In this document: positions 24,128 through 38,300 of the stretch, one piece after another
How positions within the stretch are numbered: the stretch's first letter is position 1
Layout of the letters: every line of letters begins with the position of its first letter
NCBI GenBank assembly: GCA_963277665.1
Contig: OY728123.1
Location: forward strand, 627,748,915-627,812,914
Source: Viscum album
Taxonomy: Eukaryota; Streptophyta; Magnoliopsida; Santalales; Viscaceae
Length of the DNA stretch: 64,000 bases
Direction: 5' to 3'
The notes under the pieces: generated by a model
The model's database searches: none
The model's input: the letters and a program-made list of their open reading frames with translations, nothing else
What the model was told of the DNA's origin: nothing
Translations under genes and position numbers: made by a program

Positions 24128-24792
24128 CCATGTCACATGCCTTTATCCCATATTATCTGTTTTATTATTCCATTTTTGTCTATGTTTCAAATATATGGAA
24201 AATGGTGAACTATTTCTTTAATTTGTTTTTTATAATTTTTGTATTACTGATATTGTGAAAATCTAATTTCTTTTTCCAAATATTTATAATATATTATGAA
24301 ATGGATGAAAACAAAATATTTTTGGATCTAATTATTTTTTTTGAAATTTGAATGATTTTCACTATTTTTTTAATTTATATTTAAACATTACATAGGAATT
24401 AATTTCTTTAATTTTTTTTATAATACAGACTTGGAGTGTGTGCAAGTCGTATAAACATCAATTAAATAATTAAATGAACTCTAAATTTAATATTATATAG
24501 TTGGGCTAATTTGTATAGTGAGTTTTATAGAAATAAATATAATATAAGGGGGATTTGAATGTATTATATTTTAATTCCAACAACATAAATTTATTTTCAG
24601 AGTAAAATTAAAATGAATAATTCCAAAACAAAAATTAGTGATAATTTATAAAAATTATTATTTAATTAAATGGTTTAAAAACATAATTATTCAATATACA
24701 TACCAATGTTTTCTAAATGGTGTATAATGTCATTCATGTCCTCTTTATGATTTAATTTTATTTTAATAGTAACTATCGTTATCCAAAAGTAC
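24128..24792. other. AT-rich host or older repeat DNA, no gene seen
   Basis: AT-rich sequence between the Athila-type element and the abrupt GC-rich boundary near 24,790. It is the DNA into which the Athila-type element inserted and, on the right, probably the flank of the GC-rich/satellite unit. No coding or RNA gene is seen. Confidence 0.6.
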
Positions 24793-24810
24793 TGTCAAAC
24801 GTTATTGACA
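24793..24810 (+). promoter_or_regulatory. Inverted repeat TGTCAA / TTGACA at the block edge
   Basis: TGTCAA-ACGTTA-TTGACA, a 6-bp inverted repeat with a 6-bp spacer, followed by another TTGACC at 24,816. TTGAC(C/T) is the plant W-box core bound by WRKY factors. It sits at the first bases of the GC-rich block and may mark its 5' end (a TG start) or be an upstream promoter element. Confidence 0.3.
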
Positions 24811-25225
24811 TGATGTTGACCCCTGAAAACGCGTCCCAAATTTTCCAAACTTCCCCATAGATGATCTCGGAGCGTAGATCGTGCCGCAAGCTTCGATTTG
24901 ACTGGTCGTGGGGCCCAAACGGAGTTACTGATCGGATGTTATGTTTTTTTGAAGTTGGACTACTGGGGATGGCCATCCAAGACGATTTTGTGGCGAAGTA
25001 TGGATTTGCGCATAAAAAAGGAGTTCCGCGTGAAAAAATCATGTGCGGGCGCAGAATATTATGCGCCCATATTTTCACTCACAAAATTTTAGGCGCAGCA
25101 CTTTGGCCGCGCACAATTTTGCGCGCACCACCTTTGCCCGCACGGAATTCTCCACGCGGCGCCTGGCGCGCGGAAAACACGTCGCGCTCACGGAATTTTC
25201 GGCGCACCGGCGTCCGGGTTCCGCA

Positions 25226-25233
25226 TATAAATA
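25226..25233 (+). promoter_or_regulatory. Candidate TATA box driving transcription toward the satellite
   Basis: TATAAATA within a GC-rich context, followed 3 bp later by the hairpin-forming GAGGG-CA-CCCTC. It is the only strong TATA box in this block and points into the satellite. Confidence 0.45.
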
Positions 25234-25457
25234 CGAGGGCACCCTCTTTTGGAAGGAGAGCCTCGGAGGTCGGCCTCCGCTCTGATGTGCGTAAGCCCGC
25301 AGTTTCCGCGCCCGCGCGGAAAACTCCCCTCCAGCGCGCAAAACATTAGTTTTGCGCAGAAAAGGGCCAACATGCCCAGTTTTCCGCGCAACTCATAATA
25401 GTTGCGCGCAACAGTGCCGCTGAGCCCTATTTTTCGCGCCCCTGTGCAGCACCGGTC

Positions 25458-25545
25458 CTATTGCGCTCCCGCCGCTATTCCGCGCCCCGCCACTATTGTG
25501 CGCCCGCCGCTATAGCGCGCCCGCCGCAGCTATTGCGCGCCGACC
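25458..25545 (+). repeat. Short CG-rich tandem repeat, unit 17-20 bp, five copies
   Basis: CTAT(T/A) followed by a GCGC/CCGCC stretch recurs with CTA at 25,458, 25,475, 25,493, 25,510 and 25,530. Units are imperfect. It explains the open frames seen here. Confidence 0.65.
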
Positions 25546-28500
25546 CTGTGTTTCCCGCACAAAAACCTCAATTGCGCGCATGCCAGCCTTCGCTGCCGCC
25601 ACAGACCCCCATGAAAAATGGAGAGTCGCACCGCGAACTTCTCGGGCCGGGACGTCGGGGTTTTCCATTGCGCCCTTATGCGCAGCCACCTTCCCCCTAG
25701 GGAATACCATGATTTGAGATACTCCTCTGCACGCTGCGAAACGCCTTGAGTTGACATATTCCTCTTGGTTCATCTCCAATGTTGTGAGATGAGATTCTCA
25801 TCATCAATTCCCCCAAGTACCTTGAGTCGAACCATTCCTCAGGCAGCTCCGTCAAACCCTATCCCCTGGCTCTCATGTCAGGACGAACCAGCATGGGCCG
25901 CCCTTGCGTATGACCCAACACCAGCCTTTCTAGGCGCCTTATGCCAGTAGTCCTATCTACATGACTATAAACTGTAGTAATCCCTATGCTCCGAACATAG
26001 GATGCCTCTTTCCCTATACGAGATATGCCTCATGACCCAAGCATGAGATGCCAGTAGTCCTATCTACATGACTATAAACTGTATTCATCCCTATGCTCCA
26101 AACATAGGATGCCTCTTGCCCTATACGAGAGATGCCTCATTCTCGTAGCATGAGATGCCAGTAGTCCTATCTACATGACTATAACTCTAGTAATCCCTAT
26201 CCTCCAAACATTGGATTCCTCTTTCCCTATACGAGAGATGCCTCATGCTCCTAGCATTAGATGCCAGTAGTCCTATCTACATGACTATAAACTGTAGTAA
26301 TCCCTATGCTCCAAACATAGGATGCCTCTTGAACTATACGAGAGATGCCTCATGCTCCTATCATGAGATGCCAGTAGTCCTATCTACATGACTATAAACT
26401 GTAGTAATCTTTATGCTCCAAACATAGGATGCCTCTTGCCCTATAAGAGAGATGCCTCATGATCCTAGCATGAGATTCCAATAGTCCTATCTACATGACT
26501 ATAAACTGTAGTAATCCCTATTCTCCAAACATAGGATGCCTCTTGCCCTATACGAGAGATGCGTCATGCTCCTAGCATGAGATGCCAGTAGTCCTATATA
26601 CAGGACTATAAACTGTAGTAATCCCTATGCTCCAAACATAGGATGCCTCTTGCACTATACGAGAGATGCCTTATGCTCCTAGCATGAGATTCCAGTATTC
26701 CTATCTACATGACTATAAAATGTAGTAATACCTATGTTCAAAACATAGGATGCCTCTTTCCCTATACGAGAGATGCCTCATGCTCCTAGCATGAGATTCC
26801 AGTAGTCCTATCTAAATGAATATAAACTGTATTAATCCCTATGCTCCAAACATCGGATGCCTCTTGCCCTATACGAGAGTTGCCTCATGCTCCTAGCATG
26901 AGATACAAGTAGTCCTATCTACATGACTATAAACCGTAGTAATCCCTATGCTCCAAACATAGGATGCCTCTTTCCCTATACGAGAGATGCCTCATGCTCC
27001 TAGCATGAGATGCCAGTAGTCCTATCTACATGACTATAAACTGTAGTAATCCCTATGCTCCAAACATAGGATGCCTCGTTCCCTATACGAGAGATGCCTC
27101 ATGCTCCTAGAATGATATGCCAGTAGTCCTATCTACATGACTATAAACTATAGTAATCCCTATTCTCCAAACATAGGATGCCTCTTTCCCTATACGAGAG
27201 ATGCCTCATGCTCCTCGCATGAGATGCCAGTAGTCCTATCTACATGACTATAAACTGTAGTAATCCCTATGCTCCAAACATAGGATGCCTCTTGCCCTAT
27301 ACGAGAGATTCCTCATGATCCTAGCATGAGATGCCAGTAGTCCTATCTACATGACTATAAACTGTAGTAATCCCAATGCTCCAAACCTAGGATGCCTCTT
27401 GCCCTATACGAGAGATACCTCATGCTCCTAGCATGAGACGCCAGTAGTCCAATCTACATTACTATAAACTGTAGAAATCCATATGCTCCAAACATAGGAT
27501 GCCTTTTTCCCTATACGAGAGATGCCTCATGATCCTAGCATGAGATGCCAGTAGTCCTATCTACATGAATATAAACTGTAGTAATCCCTATGCTCCAAAC
27601 ATAGGATGCCTCTTGCCCTATACGAGAGATGCCTCATGCTCCTAGCATGAGATGCCAGTAGTCCTATCTACATGACTATAAACTGCAGTAATCCCTATGC
27701 TCCAAACATAGGATGCCTCTTGCCCTATACGAGAGATGCCTCATGCTCCTAGCATGAGATGCCAGTAGTCCTATCTACATGACTATAAACTGTAGTAATC
27801 CCTATGCTCCAAACATAGGATGCCTCTTTTCATATACGATAGATGCCTCATGCTCCTAACATGAGATTCCAGTAGTTCTGTCTACATGACTATAAACTTT
27901 AGTAATCTCTATGCTCCAAACATAGGATGCCTCTTTCCCTATACGAGAGATGCCTTATGCACCTAGCATGAGATGCCAGTAGTCCTATCTACATGACTAT
28001 AAACTGTAGTAATCCCTATGCTCCAAACATAGGATGCCTCTTGCCCTATACGAGAGATGCCTCATGCTCGTAGCATGAGATGCCAGTAGTCCTATCTACA
28101 TGAGTATAAACTGTAGTAATACCTATTCTCCAAACATAGGATGCCTCTTGCCCTATACGAGAGATGCCTCATGCTCCTAGCATGAGATGCCAGTAGTCCT
28201 ATCTACATGACTATAAACTGTAGTAATCCCTATGCTCCAAACATAGGATGCCTCTTTCCCTATACGAGAGATGCCTCATGCTCCTAGCATGAGATGCCAG
28301 TAGTCCTATCTACATGACTATAAACTGTAGTAATCCCTATGCTCCAAACATAGGATGCATCGTGCCCTATACGAGAGATGCCTCATGCTCCTAGCATGAG
28401 ATGCTAGTAGTCCTATCTACACGACTATAAACTGTAGTAATACCTATGCTCCAAACATAGGATGCCTCTTGCCCTATATGAGAGATGCCTCATGCTCCTA

Positions 28501-31500
28501 GCATGAGATTCCAGTAGTCCTATCTACATGACTATAAACTGTAGTTATCCCTATGCTCCAATCATAGGATGCCTCTTGCCCTATACGAGAGATGCCTCAT
28601 GCTCCTAGCATGAGATGCCAGTAGTCCTATCTACATAACTATAAACTGTAGTAATCCCTATGCTCCAAACATAGGATGCCTCTTGCCCTATACGAGAGAT
28701 GCCTTATTCTCCAAGCATGAGATGCCAGTAGTCCTATCTACATGACTATAAAATGCAGTAATCCCTATGCTCCAAACACAGGATGCCTCTTGCCCTATAC
28801 GAGAGATGCATCATGCTCCTAGCATGAGATGCCGGTAGTCCTATCTACATGACTATAAATTGTAGTAATCCCTATGCTCCAAACATAGGATGCCTTTTGC
28901 CCTATACGAGAGATGCCTCATGCTCCTAGCATGAGATGCCAGTAGTCCTATCTACATGACTATAAACTGTAGTAATCACTATGCTCCAAACATATGTTGC
29001 CTCTCGCCCAATAAGAGAGATACCTCATGCTCCTAGCATGAGATGCCAGTAGTCCTATCTACCTGACTATAAACTGTAGTAATCCCTATGTTCCAAACAT
29101 AGGATGCCTCTTGCCCTATACGAAAGATGCCTCATGCTCCTAGCATGAGATTCCAGTGGTCCTATCTACATGACTATAAACTGTAGTAATCCATATGCTC
29201 CAAAAATAGGATTCCTCTTGCCCTATACGAGATATGCCTTATGCTCCTAGCATGAGATGCCAGTAGTCCTATCTACATGACTATAAATTGTAGTAATCCA
29301 TATTCTCCAAACATAGGATTCCTCTTGCCCTATACGAGAGATGCATCATGCACCTAGCATGAGATGTCAGTAGTCCTATCTACATGACTATAAATTGTAG
29401 TAATCCCTATTCTCCAAACATAGGATGCCTCTTGCCCTATACGAGAGATGCCTCATGCTCCTAGCATGAGATGCCAGTAGTCCTATATACATGACTATAA
29501 ACCGTAGTAATCCCTATGCTCCCAACATAGGATGCCTCTTGCCCTATACGAGAGATGCCTCATGCTCCTAGCATTAGATTCCAGTAGTCCTATCTACATG
29601 ACTATAAACTGTAGTAATCTCTATGCTCCAAACATAGGATGCCTCTTGCCCTATAGGAGAGATGCCTCATGCTCCTAGCATGAGATGCCAGTAGTCCTAT
29701 CTACATGACTATAAACTGTAGTAATCCCTATGCTCCAAACATAGGATGCCTCTTGCCCAATACGAGAGATGCCTCATGCTCCTAGCATGAGATGCCAGTA
29801 GTCCTATCTACATGACTATAATCTGTAGTAATCCCTATGCTCCAAACATGGGATGCCTCTTGCCCTATACGATAGATGCCTCATGCTCCTAGCATGAGAT
29901 TCCAGTAGTCCTATCTACATGACTATAAACTGTAGTAATCCCTATGCTCCAAACATAGGATGCCTCTTGCCCTATAGGAGAGATGCCTCATGCTCCTAGC
30001 ATGAGATTCCAGTAGACCTATATACATGACTATAAACTGTAGTAATCCTTATGCTCCAAACATAGGATGCCTCTTGCCATATACAAGAGATGCCTGATGC
30101 TCCTAGCATGAGATGCTAGTAGTCCTATCTACATGACTATAAACTGTAGTAATCCCTATGCACCAAACATAGGATGCCTCTTGCCCTATACGAGAGATGC
30201 CTCATGCTCCTAGCATGACATGCCAGTAGTCCTATCTACATGACTATTAACTGTAGTAATCCCTATGCTCCAAACATAGGATGCCTCTTGCCCTATACGA
30301 GAGATGCCTCATGCTCCTAGCATGAGATGCCAGTAGTCCTATCTACATGACTATAAACTGTAGTAATCCCTGGGATCCAAACATAGGATGCGTCTTTCCC
30401 TATACGAGAGATGCCTCATGCTCATAGCATGAGATTCTAGTAGTCCTATCTACATGACTATAAACTGTAGTAATCCCTATGCTCCAAACATAGGATGCCT
30501 CTTGCCCTATACGAGAGATGCCTTATGCTCCTAGCATGAGATGCTAGTAGTCCTATCTACATGACTATAAACTGTAGTAATCCCTATGCTCCAAACATAG
30601 GATGCCTCTTGACCTATACGAGAGATGCCTCATGCTCCTAGCATGAGATGCCAGAAGTCCTATCTACATGACTATAAACTGTAGTAATCCCTATGCTCCA
30701 AACATAGGATGCCTCTTGCCCTATACAAGAGATGCCTCATGCTCCTAGCATGTGATGCCAGTAGTCCTATCTACATGACTATAAACTGTAGTATCCCTAT
30801 GCTCCAAACATAGGATGACTCTTGCCCTATATGAGAGATGCCTCATGCTCCTAGAATGAGATGCCAGTAGTCCTATCTACATGACTATAAACTGTAGTAA
30901 TCCCTATGCTCCAAACATAGGATGCCTCTTGCCCAATACGAGAGATGCCTCATGCTCCTAGAATGAGATGCCAGTAGTCTTATCTACATGACTATAAACT
31001 ATAGTAATCCCTATGCTCCAAACATAGGATGCCTCTTGCCTTATACGAGAGATGCCTCATGCTCCTAGCATGAGATTCCAGTAGTCCTATCTACAAGACA
31101 ATAAACTGCAGTAATCCCTATGCTCCAAACATAGGATGCCTCTTGCCCTATACGAGAGATGCCTCATGCTCCTAGCATGAGATGCCAGTAGTCCTATCTA
31201 CATGACTATAAACTGTAGTAATCCCTATGCTCAAAACATAGGATGCCTCTTTCCCTATACGAGAGATGCCGCATGCTCCTAGCATGAGATTCTAGTAGTC
31301 CTATCTACATGACTATAAACTGTAGTAATCCCTATTCTCCAAACATAGGATGCCTTTTTCCCTATACGAGAGATGCCTTATCCTCCTAGCATGAGATGCC
31401 AGTAGTCCTATCTACATGACTATAAACTGTAGTAATCCCTATGCTCCAAACATAGGATGCCTCTTTCCCTATACGAGAGATGCCTCATGCTCTTAGAATG

Positions 31501-34500
31501 AGATGCCAGTAGTCCTATCTACATGACTATAAACTATAGTAATCCCTATGCTCCAAACATAGGATGTATCTTGCCCTATACGAGAGATGTCTCATGCTCC
31601 TAGCATGAGATGCCATTAGTCCTATCTACATGACTACAAACTGTAGTAATCCCTATGCTCCAAACATAGGATGCCTCTTTCCCTATACAAGAGATGCCTC
31701 TTGCTCCTAGCATGAGATGCCAGTAGTCCTATCTACATGACTATAAACTATAGTAATCCCTATGCTCCAAACATAGGATGCCTCTTGCCCTATACGAGAA
31801 ATGCCTCATGCTCCTAGAATGAGATGCCAGTAGTCCTATCTACATGACTATAAACTGTAGTAGTCCATATGCTCCAAACATAGGATTCCTCTTGCCATAT
31901 ACGAGAGATGCCTCATGATCCTAGCATGAGATGCCAGTATTTCTATCTACATGACTATAAACTGTAGTAATCCCTATGCTCCAAACATAGGATGTCGCTT
32001 TCCCTATACGAGAGATGCCTCATGCTCCTATCATGAGATGCCAATAGTACTATCTACATGACTATAAACTGTAGTAATCCCTATGCTCCAAACATAGGAT
32101 GCTCTTTCCCTATACGAGAGATGCCTCATGCTCCTAGCATGAGATGCCAGTAGTCCTATCTACATGACTATAAACTGTAGTAATCCCTATGCTCTAAACA
32201 TAGGATGCCTCTTTCCCTAAACGAGAGATGCCTCATGCTCTTAACATGAGATGCTAGTAGTCCTATCTGCATGACTATAAACTGTAGTAATACCTATGCT
32301 CCAAACATAGGATGCCTCTTGCCCTATACGAGAGATGCCACATGCTCCTAGCATGATACGCCAGTAGTCCTATCTACATGACTATAAACTGTAGTAATCC
32401 CTATGCTCCAAACATAGGATGCCTCTTGCCCTATACGAGAGATGCCTCATGCTCCAAGCATGAGATTCCAGTAGTCCTATCTACATGACTATAAATTGTA
32501 GTAATACCTATGCTCCAAACATAGGATGAATCTTGCCCTATACGAGAGATGCCTCATGCTCCTAGCATGAGATGCCAGTAGTCCTATCTACAAGACTATA
32601 AACTGTAGCAATCCCTATACTCCAAACATAGGATGCCTCTTTCCCTATAGGAGAGATGCCTCATGCTCCTAGCATGAGATGCCAGTAGTCCTATCTACAT
32701 GACTATAAACTGTAGTAATCCCTATGCTCACAACATAGGATGCCTCTTGCCCCATACGAGAGATGCCTCATGATCCTAGCATGAGATGCCAGTAGTCCTA
32801 TCTACATGACTATAAACTGGAGTAATCCCTATGCTCAAAACATAGGATGCCTCTTGCCCTATACGAGAGATGCCTCATGCTCCTAGCATGAGATGCCAGT
32901 AGTCCTATCTACATGACTATAAACTGCAGTAATCCCTATGCCCCAAACATAGGATGCCTCTTGCCCTATACGAAATATGCCTTATGCTCCAAGCATGAGA
33001 TGCCAGTAGTCCTATCTACATGACTATAAACTGCAGTAATCCCTATGCTCCAAACATAGGATGCCTTTTGCCCTATATGGGAGATGCCTCATACTCCTAG
33101 CATGAGATGCCAGTAGTCTTATCTACATGACTATAAATTGTAGTAATCCCTATGCTCCAAACATAGGATGCCTCTTGCCCTGTACGAGAGATGCCTCATG
33201 CTCCTAGCATGAGATGCAAGTAGTCCTATCTACATGACTATAAACTGTAGTAATCCATATGCTCCAAACATAGGATGCCTCTTGCCCTATACGAGAGATG
33301 CCTCATGCTCCTAGCATGAGATGCCAGTAGTCCTATCTACATGACTATAAACTGTAGTAATCCCTATGCTCCAAACATAGGATGCCTCTTGCCCTATACG
33401 AGAGATGCCACCTGCTCCTAGCATGAGATGCCAGTAGTCCTATCTACATGACTATAAACTGTAGTAATCCATATGCTCCATACATAGGATGCCTCTTGCC
33501 CTATACGAGAGATGCCTCATGCTCCTAGCATGAGATTCCAGTAGTCTAATCTACATGACTATAAACTATAGTAATCCCTAGGCTCCAAACATAGGATGCC
33601 TCTTGCCCTATACGAGAGATGCCTCATGCTCCTAGCATGAGATTCCAGTAGTCCTATCTACATGACTATAAACTGCAGTAATCCCGAAGCTCCAAACATA
33701 GGATGCCTCTTTCCCTATAAGAGAGATGCCTTATGCTCCTATCATGAGATTCCAGTAGTCCTATCTACATGACTATAAACTATTGTAATCCATATGCTCA
33801 AACATAAGATGCCTCTTGCCCTATACGAGAGATGCCTCATGCTCCTAGCATGAGATGCCAGTAGTCCTATCTATTTGACTATAAACTGTAGTAATCCCTA
33901 TGCTCCAAACATAGGAAGCCTCTTGCCCTATACGAGAGATGCCTCATGCTCCTAGCATGAGATGCCAGTAGTCCTAACTACATGACTATAAACTGTAGTA
34001 ATCCCTATGCTCCAAACATAGGATTCCTCTTTCCCTATACGAGAGATGCCTCATGCTCCTAGCATGAGATGCCAGTAGTCCTATCTACATGACTATAAAC
34101 TGTAGTAATCCCTATGCTCCAAACATAGGATGCCTCTTGCCCTATACGAGAGATGCCTCGTTCTACTAGCATGAGATACCAGTAGTCCTATCTACATGAC
34201 TATAAACTGTAGTAATCCATATGTTCCAAACATAGGATTCCTCTTTCCCTATATGAGAGATGCCTCATGCTCCTAGCATGAGATTCCAGTATTCCTATCT
34301 ACATGACTATAAACTATAGTAATCCCTATGCTCCAAACATAGGATGCCTCTTTCCCTATAGAAGAGATGCCTCATGCTCCTAGCATGAGATGCCAGTAGT
34401 CATATCTACCTGAATATAAACTGTAGTAATCCCTATGCTCCAAACATAGGATGCCTCTTGCCCTATACGAGAGATGCCTCATGCTCCTAGCATGAGATGC

Positions 34501-35399
34501 CAGTAGTCCTATCTACATGACTATAAACTTTAGTAATCCCTATGCTCCAAAAATAGGATGCCTTTTTCCCTATACGAGAGATGCCTTATGCTCCTAGCAT
34601 GAGATGCCAGTAGTCCTATCTACATGACTATAAACTGTAGTAATCCTTATTCTCCAAACATAGGATGGCTCTTGCCCTATACGAGAGATGCATCATGCAC
34701 CTAGCATGAGATTCCAGTAGTCCTATCTACATAACTATAAACTGTAGTAATCCCTATGCTCCAAACATAGGATGCCTCTTGCCCTATACGAGAGATGCCT
34801 CATGGTCCTAGCATGAGATGCCAGTAGTCCTATATACATGACTATAAACTGTAGTAATCCCTATGCTCCAAACATAGGATGCCTCTTGCCCTATACGAGA
34901 GATGCCTCATGCTCCTAGCATGAGAGGCCAGTAGTCCTCTCTACATGACTATAAACTGTAGTAAACCCTATGCTCCAAACATAGGATACCTCTTTCCCTA
35001 TACGAGAGATGCCTCATGATCCTAGCATGAAATGCTAGTAGTCCTATCTACATGACTATAAACTATAGTAATCCCTATACTCCAAACATAGGATGCCTCT
35101 TGCCCAATACGAGAGATGCCTCATGCTCCTAGCATGAGATGCCAGTAGTCCTATCTACATGACTATAAACTGTAGTAATCCCTATGCTCCAAACATAGGA
35201 TTCCTCTTGCCCTATACGAGAGATGCCTCATGCTCCTAGCATGAGATGCCAGTAGTCCCATCTACATGACTATAAACTGTAGTAATCCCAATGCTCCAAA
35301 CATAGGATGCCTCTTGCCCTATAATAGAGATGCCTCATGATCCTAGCATGAGATGCAAGTAGTCCTATATACATGACTATAAACTATAGTAATCCCTAT

Positions 35400-38300
35400 G
35401 CTCCAAACATTGGATGCCTCTTGCCATATAAAAGAGATGCCTCATGCTCCTAGCATGAGATGCTAGTAGTCCTATCTACATGACTATAAACTGTAGAAAT
35501 CCCTATGCTCCAAACATAGGATGCCTCTTTCCCTATACGAGAGATGTCTCATGATCCTAGAATGAGATGCCAGTAGTCCTATCTACATGAATATTAACTG
35601 TAGTAATCCCTATGCTCCAAACAAAGGATGCCTCTTGGCCTATACGAGAGATGCCTCATGCTCCTAGCATGAGATGCCAGTAGTCCTAACTACATGACTA
35701 CAAACTATAGTAATCCCTATTCTCCAAACATAGGATGCCTCTTTCCCTATACGAGAGATGCCTCGTGCTCCTTGCATGAGATTCCAGTAGTCCTATCTAC
35801 ATGACTATAAACTGTAGTAATCCCTATGCTCCAAACATAGGATGCCTCTTGCCCTATACGAGAGATGCCTTATGCTACTAGCATGAGATTCTAGTAGTCC
35901 TATCTACATGACTATAAACTGTAGTAATCTCTATGCTCCAAACATAGGATGCCTCTTGACCTATATGAGAGATGCCTCATGCTCCTAGCATGAGATACCA
36001 GTAGTCCTATCTATATGACTATAAACTGTAGTAATCCCTATGCTCCAAACATAGGATGCCTCTTGCCATATACAAGGGATGCCTCATGCTCCTAGCATGA
36101 GATGCAAGTAGTCCTATCTACATGACTATAAACTGTAGTAATCCCTATGCTCAAAACATAGGATGCATCTTGCCCTATACGAGAGATGCCGCATGCTCCT
36201 AGCATGAGATTCTAGTAGTCCCATCTACATGACTCCAAACTGTAGTAATCCCTATGCTCGTAACATAGGATGCCTATTTCCCTATACGAGAGATGCCTTA
36301 TCCTCCTAGCATGAGATGCCAGTAGTCCTATCTACATGGCTATAAACTGTAGTAATCCATATGCTCCAAACATAGGATTCCTCTTTCCCTATACGAGAGA
36401 TGCCTCATGCTCCTAGCATGAGATGCCAGTAGTCCTATCTACATGACTATAAACTATAGTAATCCCTATGCTCCAAACATAGGATTTCTCTTCCCTATAC
36501 GAGAGATGCCTCATGCTCCTAGCATGAGATGCCATTAGTCCTATCTACATGACTACAAACTGTAGTAATCCCTATGATCCAAACATAGGATGCCTCTTGC
36601 CCTATACGAGAGATGCCTCTTGCTCCTAGCATGAGATTCCATTAGTCCTATCTACATGACTATAAACTATAGTAATCCCTATGCTCCAAACATAGGATGC
36701 CTCTTTCCCTATACGAGAGATGCCTCATGCTCCTGGCATTAGATTCCAGTAGTCCTATCTAAACGACTATAAACTGTAGTAGTCCATATGCTCCAAACAT
36801 AGTATGTCTCTTGTCATATACGAGAGATGCCTCATGCTCCTAGCATGAGATGCCAGTAGTCCTATATACATGACTATAAACTGTAGTAATCCCTATGCTC
36901 CAAACATAGGATGCCTCTTTCCCTATACGAGAGATGCCTCATGCTCCTATCATGAGATGCCAGTAGTCCTATCTACATGACTATAAACTGTAGTAATCCC
37001 TATGCTCCAAACATAGGATGCTCTTGCCCTATACAAGATATGCCTCATGCTCCTAGCATGAGATGCCAGTAGTCCTATCTACATGACTATAAATTGTAGT
37101 AATCCCTATGCTCCAAACATAGGATACCTCTTTCCCTATACGAGAGATGCCTCATGCTCTTAGCATTAGATGCTAGTAGTCCTATCTACATTACTATAAA
37201 CTGTAGTAATACCTATGCTCCAAACATAGGATGCCTCTTGCCCTATACGAGAGATGCCACATGCTCCTAGCATGAGACGCCAGTAGTCCTATTTACATGA
37301 CTATAAACTGTAGAAATCCCTATGCTCCAAACATAGGATGCCTCTTTCCCTATACGAGAGATGCCTCATGCTCCTAGCATGAGATGCCAGTAGTCCTGTC
37401 TACATGAATATAAACTGTAGTAATCCCTATGCTCCAAAAATAGGATGCCTCTTGCCCTATACGAGAGATGCCTCGTGCTCCTAGCATTAGATGCCAGCAG
37501 TCCTATCTACATCACTATAAACTGTAGTAATCCCTATGCTCCAAACATAGGATGCCTCTTTCCCTATACGAGGGATTCCTCATGCTCCTAGCATGAGATG
37601 CCAGTAGTCCTATCTACATGACTATAAACTGTAGTAATCCCTATGCTCCAAACATAGGATGCCTCTTGCCATATACGAGAGATGCCTCATGCTCCTAGCA
37701 TGAGATTCCAGTAGTCCTATCAACATGAATATAAACTGTAGTAATCCCTATGCTCCAATCATAGGATGCATCTTGCCCTATACGAGAGATGCCTTATGCT
37801 CCTAGCATGAGATGCCAGTAGTCCTATCTACATGACTATAAACTGTAGTAATCCCTATGCTCCAAACATAGGATGCCTCTTGCCCTATACGAGAGATGCC
37901 TCATGCTCCTAGCATGAGATGCCAGTAGTCCTATCTACATGACTATAAACTGTAGTAATCCCTATGCTCCAAACATAGGATGCCTCTTGCCCTATACGAG
38001 AGATGCCTCATGCTCCTAGCATGAGATGTCAGTAGTCCTATCTACATGACTATAAACTGTAGTAATCCCTATGCTCCAGACATAGGATGCCTCTTGCCCT
38101 ATAGGAGAGATGCCTCATGCTCCTAGCATGAGATGCCAGTAGTCCTATCTACATGACTATAAACTGTAGTAATCCCTATGCTCCAAACATAGGATGCCTC
38201 TTGCCCTATACGAGAGATGCCTCATGATCTAGGCATGAGATGCCAGTAGTCCTATCTACATGACTATAAACTGTAGTAATACCTAAACTCAAAACATAGG

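Larger units (their letters stand above)
24793..25940 (+). other. CpG-rich promoter-like block left of the satellite
   Basis: Composition changes sharply near 24,790 from AT-rich to GC- and CpG-rich, with many GCGC words alternating with AATTTT. It holds a TATA box (25,226), a short CGCC-rich tandem repeat (25,458-25,545) and, just before the satellite, the perfect hairpin GATGAG-ATT-CTCATC near 25,788. CCTTGAGT(C/T)GA...CATTCCTC-like text occurs twice about 79 bp apart (25,743 and 25,820). Open frames here follow the base composition and are not called as genes. The layout resembles the U3/R part of an LTR; no matching second copy is in the window. Confidence 0.5.

Noticed and set aside
24861..25349. 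162-codon plus-strand frame in the GC-rich block
   Set aside because: Overlaps long frames on both strands, as expected for GC-rich DNA with few stop codons; no domain seen.
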